From assembly GCA_023442485.1 (NCBI GenBank), contig JAEZZG010000039.1, positions 1 through 57,171 on the forward strand: 57,171 nt of DNA, given 5' to 3'. The translations under genes were made by a program, and so were the position numbers. Below the pieces are notes generated by a model. That model made no database searches. It was not told where the DNA came from and saw only the letters and a list, made by a program, of their open reading frames with translations. The DNA comes from Actinomycetes bacterium. GTDB lineage: Bacteria > Actinomycetota > Actinomycetes > Propionibacteriales > Propionibacteriaceae. Below, in pieces: positions 1 to 8,560 of the stretch (the first letter of the stretch is position 1; every line of letters begins with the position of its first letter).

Positions 1-2
1 AA

Positions 3-461
3 GTATCCAACGCTGGCGTGATTATGTGCACCGCCAAAGATGACGGCAAAGATCGGGTGCGCGGGCTGGGTCAAGGCGCAGATGACTATGTGAGCAAGCC
101 ATTCGCGACGATGGAATTGATGGCCCGCGTGGAGGCATTCTTGCGTCGATCAGGGGCGGTCGGGTCCACCATCGATGTCGGCGGTTACTTGATTGCGGAT
201 AATGCCAATCTCGTCAAGTATGGTGACGTTGAAATCAACCTCACCGATACTGAACGCCGAATCCTTGCGGAGCTGGCCCGCCACCTGGATCGGGTCGTCT
301 CGAAGACTCAGTTGCTCACTGCGGTGTGGGGTTATCAAGGCTACGACCCGAATGTGGTGGAAGTGCATATCTCGTCGCTGCGACGGCACCTTGAACTCCA
401 CGGGCCTCGAGTGATCCACACGATCCGGTCGCGCGGCTATCGGTTGAGTTCGCCTGAGTAA
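3..461 (+). CDS. OmpR/PhoB-family response regulator, 3' part (5' end outside window)
   Basis: The reading frame is already open at base 3, so the phosphoacceptor half of the receiver lies upstream. What remains is the end of the receiver, with the conserved lysine in YVSKPF, followed by a winged-helix DNA-binding domain. That domain has the usual LTDTERRILAEL start, the QLLTAVWGYQGYD recognition region and the IHTIRSRGYRL wing. The family receives a phosphate from a partner sensor kinase and then binds promoter DNA. The partner is very likely the kinase that starts 56 bases downstream on the same strand. The signal sensed cannot be told from this fragment. The GTG at 18 is not the true start, because the frame and the receiver fold continue upstream. 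Confidence 0.93.
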   Translation, partial: VSNAGVIMCTAKDDGKDRVRGLGQGADDYVSKPFATMELMARVEAFLRRSGAVGSTIDVGGYLIADNANLVKYGDVEINLTDTERRILAELARHLDRVVSKTQLLTAVWGYQGYDPNVVEVHISSLRRHLELHGPRVIHTIRSRGYRLSSPE

Positions 462-517
462 AATCCAGGGACGTCTAGGTGTTCGGTGAGATCCGGGAAT
501 TGTGGTCTGGAGGGGCT

Positions 518-1930
518 ATGCGACCATTTCCCCAGTTTTCCGTCTCGATCAGAGATCGGGTCTTGATCACGTCTTTCAGTGTCCTCTTCGTGGCCATCTT
601 GGTCATGTACATTTTTGTGGACGTGTCGACGTCACGCCGCGAAGACCAGTTCCTCGAAGCCAGTTTGAGTCAGCACCGCGAGAGCCTGACCGAACTCGCC
701 AAAGACAGCAACGTGACGATGGAGAGTTTCGTCCATCACATGCACTCCGGCGGAGTCCACGGCATCCTGGAACTCCCTAACGGGACCAGAATCGGCGAAG
801 AGGTCCCGCTGTCGATCGTGGCGCAGACCCAAACCTTCACCCTGGAACAGGTCGGCGGGTACCACCTAGTCACGGTGACGCTGTGGCTGGACCGGACGGA
901 ATACGCTCGAAGCCACCAGATTCTGCGGAGCTCCTTGGCGACCGTCGGTATCGCTGCCTTGGGTGTGTCGTTGGCATTGACGGTGGCGTTGACGAATATC
1001 TCACTGCGTCCCCTCGATTCCATGGCCCGGACGGTCAAACGGATCGCGGTCGGTGAGCGTGGTCTGCGTCTGGTCAATCAAACCGGGGCGACGGAGCTAC
1101 GCAGAACAATCACCTTGATCAACTCCATGCTCGACAATGTTGAGTTGACCGAGCGGAAACTACGCGAAGCTGAGGCGGCGGCGAAGCGCTCCACCGAGCA
1201 GATGAAGTCGCTGTTGTCCGACGCCGCCCACGAACTCAAAACCCCGGTCTTCGGCATCCAGATTACTGCCGAGCAGTTGCTGCGGATCGGCGATGAAAAC
1301 CAGGAAGACAAAGAGAAATTGGAGTTCATCCTGGTTCAGGAGGCATCTAGAATCAACACGCTGGTGCAGAAACTCCTGGAGCTGACTAGGGCGGAATCTG
1401 GGGTAGAGCTGGAAATCATCCCGATCGAGATCCGGGAGGTCATGGAGCGTGAGTTCGCCAGGCATAAGTTGTCCACCCCGGAATTCACCTTCGTCTATCA
1501 AGGCGGTGAGCCGACGATCCACAGCGACCTGAATGCGTGTGTGTCGGTGTTTTCTAACATCATCACGAATGGGCGATACGCGGCAGGGCTGGAAGGGTTC
1601 CTCGCGGTCAAGGTACAAGTCCGTGACGTTGATGGCGTGGCCTGGGTGCGGGTCGATTTGGCTAATAACGGCCCTGAGATTCCCGAGGCGGATCGGGACC
1701 GCATCTTCCAACGCCTGGTGAGATTGAAGGGGGACACCACACGGCCAGGGATGGGGTTGGGTTTGCCGATCGCCCTGGGCTATGTCGAAGCCCTCGGCGG
1801 CAAGCTGTGGCATGTCCCTGGAGCAGGGCAGACCGATCCAGTGTTTGATCGAGACGGAAGCCCGGTCACCATGAATGCCTGTTTCGTCGTGGAGCTACCG
1901 ATGAGACAGCAAGAGATCGCCTCGACGTGA
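518..1930 (+). CDS. Membrane sensor histidine kinase, partner of the upstream regulator
   Basis: The protein has about 470 residues. It has a membrane segment near residues 16-36, a short extracytoplasmic sensor region and a second membrane segment. A HAMP-like linker follows, then the phosphoacceptor H-box AAHELKTPVFG with its histidine near residue 238, and a C-terminal ATPase domain ending in GMGLGLPIA. The ATP lid box reads NNGPEIP where DNGPGIP is usual; an asparagine at the first position occurs in other kinases, so this does not prove loss of activity. I chose the ATG at 518 because a clear GGAGGGG ribosome site lies just before it. A GTG at 479 would add 13 residues without a good site. 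It probably phosphorylates the regulator just upstream. The ligand is unknown. Confidence 0.92.
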   Translation: MRPFPQFSVSIRDRVLITSFSVLFVAILVMYIFVDVSTSRREDQFLEASLSQHRESLTELAKDSNVTMESFVHHMHSGGVHGILELPNGTRIGEEVPLSIVAQTQTFTLEQVGGYHLVTVTLWLDRTEYARSHQILRSSLATVGIAALGVSLALTVALTNISLRPLDSMARTVKRIAVGERGLRLVNQTGATELRRTITLINSMLDNVELTERKLREAEAAAKRSTEQMKSLLSDAAHELKTPVFGIQITAEQLLRIGDENQEDKEKLEFILVQEASRINTLVQKLLELTRAESGVELEIIPIEIREVMEREFARHKLSTPEFTFVYQGGEPTIHSDLNACVSVFSNIITNGRYAAGLEGFLAVKVQVRDVDGVAWVRVDLANNGPEIPEADRDRIFQRLVRLKGDTTRPGMGLGLPIALGYVEALGGKLWHVPGAGQTDPVFDRDGSPVTMNACFVVELPMRQQEIAST

Positions 1931-2006
1931 CGCACTGAGTCAGCACCACCGGGCAGTCAGCGGTCATGGGGCCGTGTTGGGTTGGGTACTGGGCGCCGGG
2001 GGAGCC

Positions 2007-3359
2007 CTAGTTCAGTGACTCTTGGGAGTGGCCAACCTCTCGGCGAGTAGGCCGAGTGTGCTGAATGAATTCGCGCAGCTCATTCAATCCTCGGGCGAGG
2101 GTACAGGAGATGCCGATCGCCAGGATCGTCACTAGCCCGGGGTGGCATAGTTCCAGGGTGAAAAGGAAGGCGAAGAGGTAGGCCCGCTGGGTTGTGCCTA
2201 AAACCGTGGCCATCCCGGCCATGACGATGGCAGTTAGCATGGGTTCGTCGACGAAACCGGTGAGGTGGGCGATTGCGGCTCCGACGGCTGCCCCGGTCGC
2301 TAATCCAGGAGTCAGCATCCCCGACGAAGCCCCCGCCTGGAGGGTGAAACCCGTGGCGATGATCTTGGCGATCATCATCACCGCAGCCACCCACCACAGG
2401 GTTGGGTTCAACAGAAGATATTGCACCTGGGAACGACCATTGCCGGGCAGTTGGGGGATGAACCAAGACGCCGCGATTACCGCCATCATGACGGCGGGGA
2501 TGGACGCCCACAGATAGCGGGTTGGGCAGACGAATTTGAGGACGGTCTTCATCGTCCAGGTAAAGAGCCAGCCAGCCAGCAGCCCACAGATGCCGACAGC
2601 GACCAGCACGGCGAGCACAATCCCGGCTTGTTCCAGGTTGGCTACGGATTCTGCCCATCGCGTGAGCGTGAATCTGGGCGCAGTATAGATGGTCGAATGC
2701 CCCACGATTGGCCAAGCAACCACAGTCGCGATCAGATTGATCACCAGGGCAGCGACGAATCTACGCCAGGTCCGCTCCGGCTTTTGGCTAAGCAACTGCA
2801 TCGTCAGGGCCGTCCCCGCTAGCGGGACGTTGTACGACGACGCCAGACCCGCCCCCGCCGCAGAAGCCACCAGGGTCAACGAGTCCCGAAACTCGATATT
2901 GATGCGCCGTCCCAGACGTTGAGCGGCCCAGGCGGACAACAATCGTGGGGTGACTTCCCGCCCAATCGACAACCCCGCACTGACCGCCAGCACTTGGGCA
3001 GTGCCGTCAAGGGCGGTCGCCTGAGAGTCGAGTTCTTGGCCGCGCACGGCAGCTTGAACCGAGGTTTGCGGAAGGGTGATCGCTGATTCTCCACGTCGTC
3101 CGTGACGCAGCCAGCGCCAGATCACCGCAGAAATCACCGCCGCGACTAGGGGGAACAGCACCCTCCTCCAGGCGGGAATCTCGCGCAACCCGGCTTCGTG
3201 TCGCCAAACCGAGTGGCCGAAGGTGAGCCATTCGACCCCGGACGAAAAAAGATCTACCGCAGCACCGATGATGCCGGCGAGAATCCCGGTGGCGACGATG
3301 GCCATCCACCATCGAAGCGTGGGGGTCTTGGTCCCGGGAGAGGAAAACCGGAATCTCAT
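2007..3359 (-). CDS. ClC-family chloride channel or chloride/proton exchanger
   Basis: This is a 450-residue, very hydrophobic protein with about ten membrane helices and no C-terminal CBS domains. ClC signatures are visible: GREVTP at residues 133-138, with the gating glutamate E135, and a late AGASSGMLTPGLATG loop matching the GGxFxP region of the family. The classical filter is GREGP, so this protein has a valine-threonine replacement, which may alter ion selectivity. The gene overlaps the upstream glycoside hydrolase by four bases (ATGA), so the two are probably translated together, although no functional link is obvious. Whether it is a channel or a proton-coupled exchanger cannot be decided here. 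Confidence 0.87.
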   Translation of the reverse strand: MRFRFSSPGTKTPTLRWWMAIVATGILAGIIGAAVDLFSSGVEWLTFGHSVWRHEAGLREIPAWRRVLFPLVAAVISAVIWRWLRHGRRGESAITLPQTSVQAAVRGQELDSQATALDGTAQVLAVSAGLSIGREVTPRLLSAWAAQRLGRRINIEFRDSLTLVASAAGAGLASSYNVPLAGTALTMQLLSQKPERTWRRFVAALVINLIATVVAWPIVGHSTIYTAPRFTLTRWAESVANLEQAGIVLAVLVAVGICGLLAGWLFTWTMKTVLKFVCPTRYLWASIPAVMMAVIAASWFIPQLPGNGRSQVQYLLLNPTLWWVAAVMMIAKIIATGFTLQAGASSGMLTPGLATGAAVGAAIAHLTGFVDEPMLTAIVMAGMATVLGTTQRAYLFAFLFTLELCHPGLVTILAIGISCTLARGLNELREFIQHTRPTRREVGHSQESLN

Positions 3360-4702
3360 CGAGTAGGGCTGGAAGGGTTGGATTCCGACTGATTCGAGCA
3401 GATCGCCCAGCCGAGAGCGGGTAGGTGGAGTTGCCCCCCTTGGCAGTCACCGGTGCCTAGCCGGACTTCGTGACCTGAACGAGTCGGGATCGTCACGTCA
3501 GTATCGGCTAGGTTCAACCCGACGACCAGCTCATTCTCACCAGCCCAGGTGCGGTAGCAGTACTGTTCGTTGGTGAGATGAATCGTCTCGGTCTTTGCCC
3601 TAGTCAGCCAGGGGTTATTTAGCCTGAACCGGGCCAGTTTCTGATAGTGACGATAGGTCGGCCAGCCCCACTCGGCAAAATCTAGCGGGCTGTCGGGGAA
3701 GGGTGGACGCACCTCTTCGTCCCCTCGGAATCTAGCGTGTTTGGTTCCACGATAGGCCTGCTCGTCGCCGTAGTAGACCAGGGGGATTCCGCCAACGGTG
3801 AACTGGACGACGACAGCTTGGGCGTGGAGGGCCGGGTTGTCCAAGGTGGTGGCGATTCGGGTGACGTCGTGGTTCGAGGTGAAGGTGACGGGAGGGAAGA
3901 CCTCGAGGAAACTGTTATGACGGGAAAGGGCGTGGTCGAGCTCGAAGAAGTTCTTCTCTTTCAGCGACGACCACAACGCCTTCCACAGCTCGTATTGGGT
4001 GAGTGAATCGACGCCGGATTCGCAGACGAAGCGCGGGTAGTCACCGTGGATCACCTCACCGAAGAAGATCGCCTCCGGGAAGCGGGCTTTCACCTCGTTG
4101 ATGATGGGGCGCCAGAAATCGGGGGCCTTGGCGTAGGCGGCATCGAGACGAAAACCGTCGGCCCCGGCGTCGAGCCAGTGGCAGATCACGTCAGTGATCA
4201 AGGCGCGCACCTGGGCAGAATCGGAGCGCAGCTCCACCAGGTCATGATTGCCTTCAAACATGTCGTAGTCGTAGCGGTCTTGGTTCGGGTAGAGGGTGAA
4301 TAAGCCCTGGTCATCGCCGGTTTCTACGGCTGTCAGGAAGGCGGGGTAGTGGTGTGAGACGTGGTTGAAAACCCCGTCCAGAATCAACGCAAATTGGCGC
4401 TGACGGCAGGCCGCGACCAGGGCGTCGAAATCAGCTCGAGTACCTAGACGCTCATCAATCGTGTAGTAATCGAGAGTGTCGTAACCGTGGGAGCGAGACT
4501 GAAAGATCGGGCCGAGAGCTAAACCCGTCATCGACAGATCAGCGGCGTAGTCGAGCCACTGAATCAACGAAGACAAGGGGCGACGGCATGAACGGTCATG
4601 TCCTGAGGTGTCTGCTCCGACGAACCCGAGCGGATAGACATGCCACCACAGAGATCGGGACAGGCAGTTAGCACTCATGACAGACCTCGTTTCGTGTCTC
4701 AT
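3356..4702 (-). CDS. GH13 alpha-amylase-family glycoside hydrolase, cytoplasmic
   Basis: The protein has 448 residues and no signal peptide, so it should act on intracellular alpha-glucans or maltodextrins. The (beta/alpha)8 barrel motifs are in order: DGVFNH, GFRLDAAYA with the nucleophile D187, FFGEVIHGDY with the acid/base E216, and FTSNHDVTRIA with the transition-state D279. The start at 4702 follows AGGAGG by five bases. The protein is shorter than most trehalose synthases and branching enzymes and looks like a compact alpha-amylase or oligo-1,6-glucosidase type. Its exact substrate cannot be read from the sequence. It is the first gene of a two-gene unit with the ClC gene, overlapping it by four bases. 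Confidence 0.9.
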   Translation of the reverse strand: MRHETRSVMSANCLSRSLWWHVYPLGFVGADTSGHDRSCRRPLSSLIQWLDYAADLSMTGLALGPIFQSRSHGYDTLDYYTIDERLGTRADFDALVAACRQRQFALILDGVFNHVSHHYPAFLTAVETGDDQGLFTLYPNQDRYDYDMFEGNHDLVELRSDSAQVRALITDVICHWLDAGADGFRLDAAYAKAPDFWRPIINEVKARFPEAIFFGEVIHGDYPRFVCESGVDSLTQYELWKALWSSLKEKNFFELDHALSRHNSFLEVFPPVTFTSNHDVTRIATTLDNPALHAQAVVVQFTVGGIPLVYYGDEQAYRGTKHARFRGDEEVRPPFPDSPLDFAEWGWPTYRHYQKLARFRLNNPWLTRAKTETIHLTNEQYCYRTWAGENELVVGLNLADTDVTIPTRSGHEVRLGTGDCQGGQLHLPALGWAICSNQSESNPSSPTR

Positions 4703-4735
4703 TGATCCTCCTAGGCTACCTCGATCGGCTAGGCG

Positions 4736-5071
4736 GTGTGGTTAGATGGAGGGGTGAATCAGGACTTGGCCACCCCCGCGCCCGACCAAGGCCCCGCCGT
4801 GCCTAGAATCGCCGTCGACGTGGTCGTCTCCGGCTTTGTCCAAGGGGTTGGATTCAGGTATCAGTGCGCCCAATACGCCTGGTCCATCGGCGCCTGCGGG
4901 TGGGTGCTGAATCGTCCAGACGGCAAGGTCGAAATCCACATCGAAGGTAGTCAACGCCAGGTCGATCAGGTTACCAGGTGGTGTTGGAATGGTCCGCGTT
5001 TTGCCAGTGTCGACGACGTCAAGATCACCCCAGGTGTCGATCATTCCAGGTCAGGTTTTGAAATCCGTTAG
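4736..5071 (+). CDS. acyP: Acylphosphatase
   Basis: This small cytoplasmic enzyme hydrolyses carboxyl-phosphate bonds in acyl phosphates. The core signature VVVSGFVQGVGFRYQ carries the phosphate-binding loop and the catalytic arginine. The conserved GWVLNRPDGKVEI segment contains the catalytic asparagine. The protein ends with the usual GFEIR strand. The annotated GTG gives 111 residues with about 20 poorly conserved N-terminal residues. A second GTG at 4754 is an alternative start, and the message may be leaderless because no well-spaced ribosome site is seen. The gene is divergent from the GH13 gene. Acetyl phosphate made by the Pta/AckA pair in this window is a possible substrate, but that is inference. 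Confidence 0.93.
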   Translation: MWLDGGVNQDLATPAPDQGPAVPRIAVDVVVSGFVQGVGFRYQCAQYAWSIGACGWVLNRPDGKVEIHIEGSQRQVDQVTRWCWNGPRFASVDDVKITPGVDHSRSGFEIR

Positions 5072-5114
5072 CCAGAGGCAGACATCATGGTGGCGGCAGC
5101 AGAAATGAGGAAAT

Positions 5115-6011
5115 ATGCCCTTTGATACTCGTTCCATCGGCCTGACCGACGATATCGCCTGGGAGGTCGGCAATGACATGGCCCACCGAGAAGATGGCCA
5201 CCGCGTCTTGGGAATGAACAACCAGATGATGTTCATCCTCGCCCAATCCGAGGATCATCCCGGCGTGCTATTTTGTGCCGAACCCGGAAAACAAGCCTCC
5301 TTCCTCCCCTTCGCCTGGGGCAGTGACGAAGTCGGCACCCTCAACTGTCAGGTTCGGTTCTTGGGCAACGGGCTCGGCTATTGCGAATACACCCCCTCAC
5401 CTGACCAAGACACAACCGACGACGCTGCCGGAGACGGTGACAAACCCACTGATCACCGCGACACCCCAGACGAATCCGCGACTAATCCCGGGCCTCACCC
5501 AGGAGAGGACACCGTTTTTGTCGCCCTCCTCCCCGAGGGTGCATCCGCCGCCAACAACGGCCGCCAATACCGCGACGTCCCGGTTCAACTCGCGATGATC
5601 GCCGAAGACATCTCCTGCTTCGCCAATATGGACGACTTCTGGGCCTCCGAGGCCTCCTATCTTGACCCCAACGACTTCGGTCTCGGAGCAGCGACGAGGG
5701 CCACGCGGGCTCGCCTCAAGGTGCCCACCTTCATGTCCCACGGGGCATTCCTGGCAGTGATGATGGGCGACGCCAACCCCTATGTGATCGGGGCCTTCAC
5801 CCTCGGAGATGTCGAAAGACGCACTCAGCCGATGACCGGCAAAGACTATCTGGTCTCCACCATCGACACGGGAAGGTTCACCGTGCCGGTCTATCTTCCT
5901 GCCGACGCTGAGGAGCTAGAGTCCCAGATTCGTCCTGGTTCGATCGTCGCAGGAACCTGGCTGATGACCGGCCTCATCCCCACGATTCACGAGGTACTGC
6001 GTCAGTACTAG
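5115..6011 (+). CDS. Uncharacterised soluble protein with an acidic low-complexity insert
   Basis: I do not recognise this 298-residue family. It has no signal peptide and no membrane segment. A folded N-terminal part (about 1-93) is followed by an acidic, threonine/proline-rich linker at about residues 94-137 (TPSPDQDTTDD and similar). The rest is a conserved-looking C-terminal part with VFVALLPEG and GTWLMTGLIP. The linker suggests two domains joined by a disordered region. An ATG preceded by GAGGAAAT supports the start. The gene lies 43 bases after acylphosphatase on the same strand and may be co-transcribed with it. No catalytic motif was seen. Confidence 0.8.
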   Translation: MPFDTRSIGLTDDIAWEVGNDMAHREDGHRVLGMNNQMMFILAQSEDHPGVLFCAEPGKQASFLPFAWGSDEVGTLNCQVRFLGNGLGYCEYTPSPDQDTTDDAAGDGDKPTDHRDTPDESATNPGPHPGEDTVFVALLPEGASAANNGRQYRDVPVQLAMIAEDISCFANMDDFWASEASYLDPNDFGLGAATRATRARLKVPTFMSHGAFLAVMMGDANPYVIGAFTLGDVERRTQPMTGKDYLVSTIDTGRFTVPVYLPADAEELESQIRPGSIVAGTWLMTGLIPTIHEVLRQY

Positions 6012-6035
6012 GCCAAGTTCAGCGATTCCCCGCTG

Positions 6036-7391
6036 CTAGGACTGCCCGACGGCGCTCAGCTTTTGCCACTCTTCCCAGGTGTATTGCCACACCCCGATAC
6101 CCTCGGTTGACTTGAAGATGCGATCCGATCCGGTGAACTCTACGACGTCACCGATCTGCAAGAAGTTGTAGAGGGTGCGGGCATTGTCCATCGACAACCC
6201 GACGCACCCGTGAGAGACGTTCTCTCTCCCCTGTGATCCCACAGACCAAGGGGCTGCGTGAATGAACTCGCCGGTGTCGGTCACCCGCATTGCCCAGTAA
6301 ACATCGAGACGGTAGTACTCGGGAGAATTCTTGTCGACTCCGAGTGATCCGGCGTCCATGACGACGTGCTGATCCTTCTCGGAGATGACCTTCTTCCCAG
6401 ACCTGGTTACCCAGCCAGGCTTACCTGCGGTGGACGGGAAGGTGCGGACCGCCTTGCCGTTTTCGTAGAGGATCGTCTTATGTTGGTCGATCTTGACGAC
6501 GGCAGACCTAGACGGGCCGATGGTCATGGTTCCCTCGGCGACGCGGTTGAAGTAGCTGGTGTCGTTGGCTTGGATACCCACCAGCGGGGCTTTGATGGTG
6601 ATCTTCGTCCCCGGTTTCCAATACTCCTGCGGGCGGAAAGCCAACAACGTCCCGCCGCGTTGCCAACCCCATGCCCCCGTCTGCGGTGGGTCGACGGTTA
6701 GCTCCATCTTCTTCTCGATCGCGGCGCGGTAGGCCTCGGGGACTGCCTTGTTGAACTGCACCATGACCGGCATCCCGGTGCCGACCGTCATATCCGTATA
6801 GCGCAGATAGAACTTCTGGACTGGCGCGTCAATCGTCTGGAAGGTGAAGGTGGGGTAGCTGGGGACGCCGAGGGTGTCGATGACGGAGGCAGTCAGGGTG
6901 ATCTTCTCGTTGATCGGGAAGGGGGAATCGGGTTTCCACGAGTAGCGGTCGACCTTGCCCGGGTAGGCGTTGCCTTTTGAATCCCTGGCGGTCATTGAGG
7001 TGACCTTGCCGTGAGAAATATGGATCGTGACGCCTCGCGCAGGGTCGAGGATTTGGCCGCCTTGAGCTGGGAAGACCTGGATGTCGACGGGGGGAGCGGC
7101 TGAGGTAGTGGCGGAGGCTTCGGCAGCCCCTGGAGATTCGGCGGCTTGCCCGGTTGACTGAGATTGACATCCGGCCATCGTGGCTAACCCGCCGACAGCC
7201 ACGGCGGAGAGTGCGCCGAGGACGCCGCGCCGGGTGGCTCGGGGGGCCCGACGCGATGAGGCCTGGGCTCGTGAATCCCTATCGCCAGGGGCTCCCGGGG
7301 TGTACGGCATGGCGGCTGACGCAGTGGAATCTGCGACGGTAAGCATGTTGTCAAGAGCTGGAAGATGTGGCTGTGGGTGGTGCGAAGTCAT
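6036..7391 (-). CDS. Tat-type lipoprotein L,D-transpeptidase (YkuD domain, Ig-like N-terminal domains)
   Basis: This 451-residue protein has a long basic N-terminus with a TRRGVLGA stretch, a hydrophobic core and a lipobox ending ATMAGC. It is therefore probably a lipoprotein, perhaps exported by Tat. The middle holds two immunoglobulin-like segments typical of actinobacterial Ldt enzymes. The C-terminal catalytic motif SHGCVGLS carries the nucleophilic cysteine and its histidine. Ldt enzymes form 3-3 peptide cross-links in peptidoglycan outside the membrane and are susceptible to carbapenems. The start at 7391 follows a GAGG site, though an internal start near the twin arginines is possible. 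The gene is single and is divergent from the ABC exporter. Confidence 0.93.
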   Translation of the reverse strand: MTSHHPQPHLPALDNMLTVADSTASAAMPYTPGAPGDRDSRAQASSRRAPRATRRGVLGALSAVAVGGLATMAGCQSQSTGQAAESPGAAEASATTSAAPPVDIQVFPAQGGQILDPARGVTIHISHGKVTSMTARDSKGNAYPGKVDRYSWKPDSPFPINEKITLTASVIDTLGVPSYPTFTFQTIDAPVQKFYLRYTDMTVGTGMPVMVQFNKAVPEAYRAAIEKKMELTVDPPQTGAWGWQRGGTLLAFRPQEYWKPGTKITIKAPLVGIQANDTSYFNRVAEGTMTIGPSRSAVVKIDQHKTILYENGKAVRTFPSTAGKPGWVTRSGKKVISEKDQHVVMDAGSLGVDKNSPEYYRLDVYWAMRVTDTGEFIHAAPWSVGSQGRENVSHGCVGLSMDNARTLYNFLQIGDVVEFTGSDRIFKSTEGIGVWQYTWEEWQKLSAVGQS

Positions 7392-7600
7392 AGCAGGTCC
7401 TCACCTGGGAATGAAGATGACATTTCTCCTACCATCAACTTTACCGACCCGATTAGTTGAATCTCAAACTAGAACTGGCTTTATGAGAGACCTTGACTGA
7501 ATTCTTATCGAATTGTCAGATAAGGCAACCATGCCTCCGTGTGGCAGGCTTTGTTAGAAGCCGAGCCTGATCTTTTCCAACCCAACCCGGCGGTGGTAAT

Positions 7601-7610
7601 CTGATATCAG
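7601..7610. promoter_or_regulatory. Perfect 10-bp palindrome upstream of the ABC exporter
   Basis: CTGATATCAG reads the same on both strands. It lies about 65 bases before the ABC ATPase start, inside the divergent region shared with the L,D-transpeptidase gene, next to AT-rich sequence. A dimeric repressor site is possible. No regulator gene is adjacent, so this is only a candidate. Confidence 0.3.
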
Positions 7611-7675
7611 AATATTTAGTGCCGACGGTCAAACCGTCGACAAGTTCGGAATCGACCAATCGACTGGAAAGAGCG

Positions 7676-8560
7676 ATGTTAGAAGTTAGTAATCTCTGCC
7701 GAACATTCGGCACGATCCGAGCTGTGGATGATGTCTCCTTCACGGTGCCCGACGGGTCGACGATCGGTTTCGTGGGCGGGAATGGTGCCGGAAAGACCAC
7801 CACCATGAGAATGATCATGGGGTTGTTGGCGCCTGATTCTGGAGCCGTGCTCTGGGACGGAGAACCCATCTCGACCCAGCGCCGCCGCTCCATCGGCTAC
7901 ATGCCCGAAGAACGCGGCCTCTACCCGAAACAGCCGATCTTGGATCAGCTCGTCTATCTCGCCAAGCTCAAGGGTGCCTCCGCTAAGGATGCCACCACGG
8001 AGGCGATGGCGATCTTGGAGCGTCTTGGTTTGGCGGATCGCACCAAGGACAAGCTGGAAAAACTGTCCCTCGGTAATCAGCAACGCGTCCAGATCGCAGC
8101 GTCCTTGCTCGCTCATCCGACCATGTTGATTCTCGACGAACCCTTCTCTGGGCTCGACCCCGCCGCTGTTGACGCGATGGCTGCCATGCTCAAGGAACGC
8201 TCCGCCACTGGGGTTCCGGTGTTGTTCTCCAGCCACCAGCTCGACCTGGTGGAGCGTTTGTGTGATGGATTGGTGATCCTGTCCAAGGGCAAGCTCGCCG
8301 CTGTGGGCACTCGCGAGGAACTCTTGGCGAAGGGCCCGGTGCGTTACCGTCTCGTCCTCGATCAGGATGCCGGTTTCGTCCGCGATATTCCAGGACTTAA
8401 CGTTATCGAGCTTGACGGTTCGACAGCGTTGCTGGACGATCTTGACGTCGATCTGCGTCAAGTTGTCCTCGCTGAAGCGATGAAGGTTGGGCGGGTGCTG
8501 GAGTTCAGCGCGGTACGCGCCACCTTGGCTGAGATCTACCGGGAAGTGACGGTGCAGTAA
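7676..8560 (+). CDS. ABC transporter ATP-binding protein (NatA-like exporter)
   Basis: The protein has 294 residues and supplies ATP hydrolysis for the membrane partner encoded directly after it. Visible motifs are Walker A GGNGAGKT at residues 34-41, the signature LSLGNQQ at 130-136, and Walker B LILDEP at 150-155 with the catalytic glutamate E155. A D-loop and the switch histidine in SSHQL follow. The domain order and the C-terminal tail resemble NatA/CcmA-type exporters. The ATG at 7676 has GGAAAG before it and matches the usual family start. An upstream in-frame ATG at 7619 would add 19 unconserved residues. It overlaps the permease start by one base (TAATG). The substrate is unknown. Confidence 0.93.
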   Translation: MLEVSNLCRTFGTIRAVDDVSFTVPDGSTIGFVGGNGAGKTTTMRMIMGLLAPDSGAVLWDGEPISTQRRRSIGYMPEERGLYPKQPILDQLVYLAKLKGASAKDATTEAMAILERLGLADRTKDKLEKLSLGNQQRVQIAASLLAHPTMLILDEPFSGLDPAAVDAMAAMLKERSATGVPVLFSSHQLDLVERLCDGLVILSKGKLAAVGTREELLAKGPVRYRLVLDQDAGFVRDIPGLNVIELDGSTALLDDLDVDLRQVVLAEAMKVGRVLEFSAVRATLAEIYREVTVQ

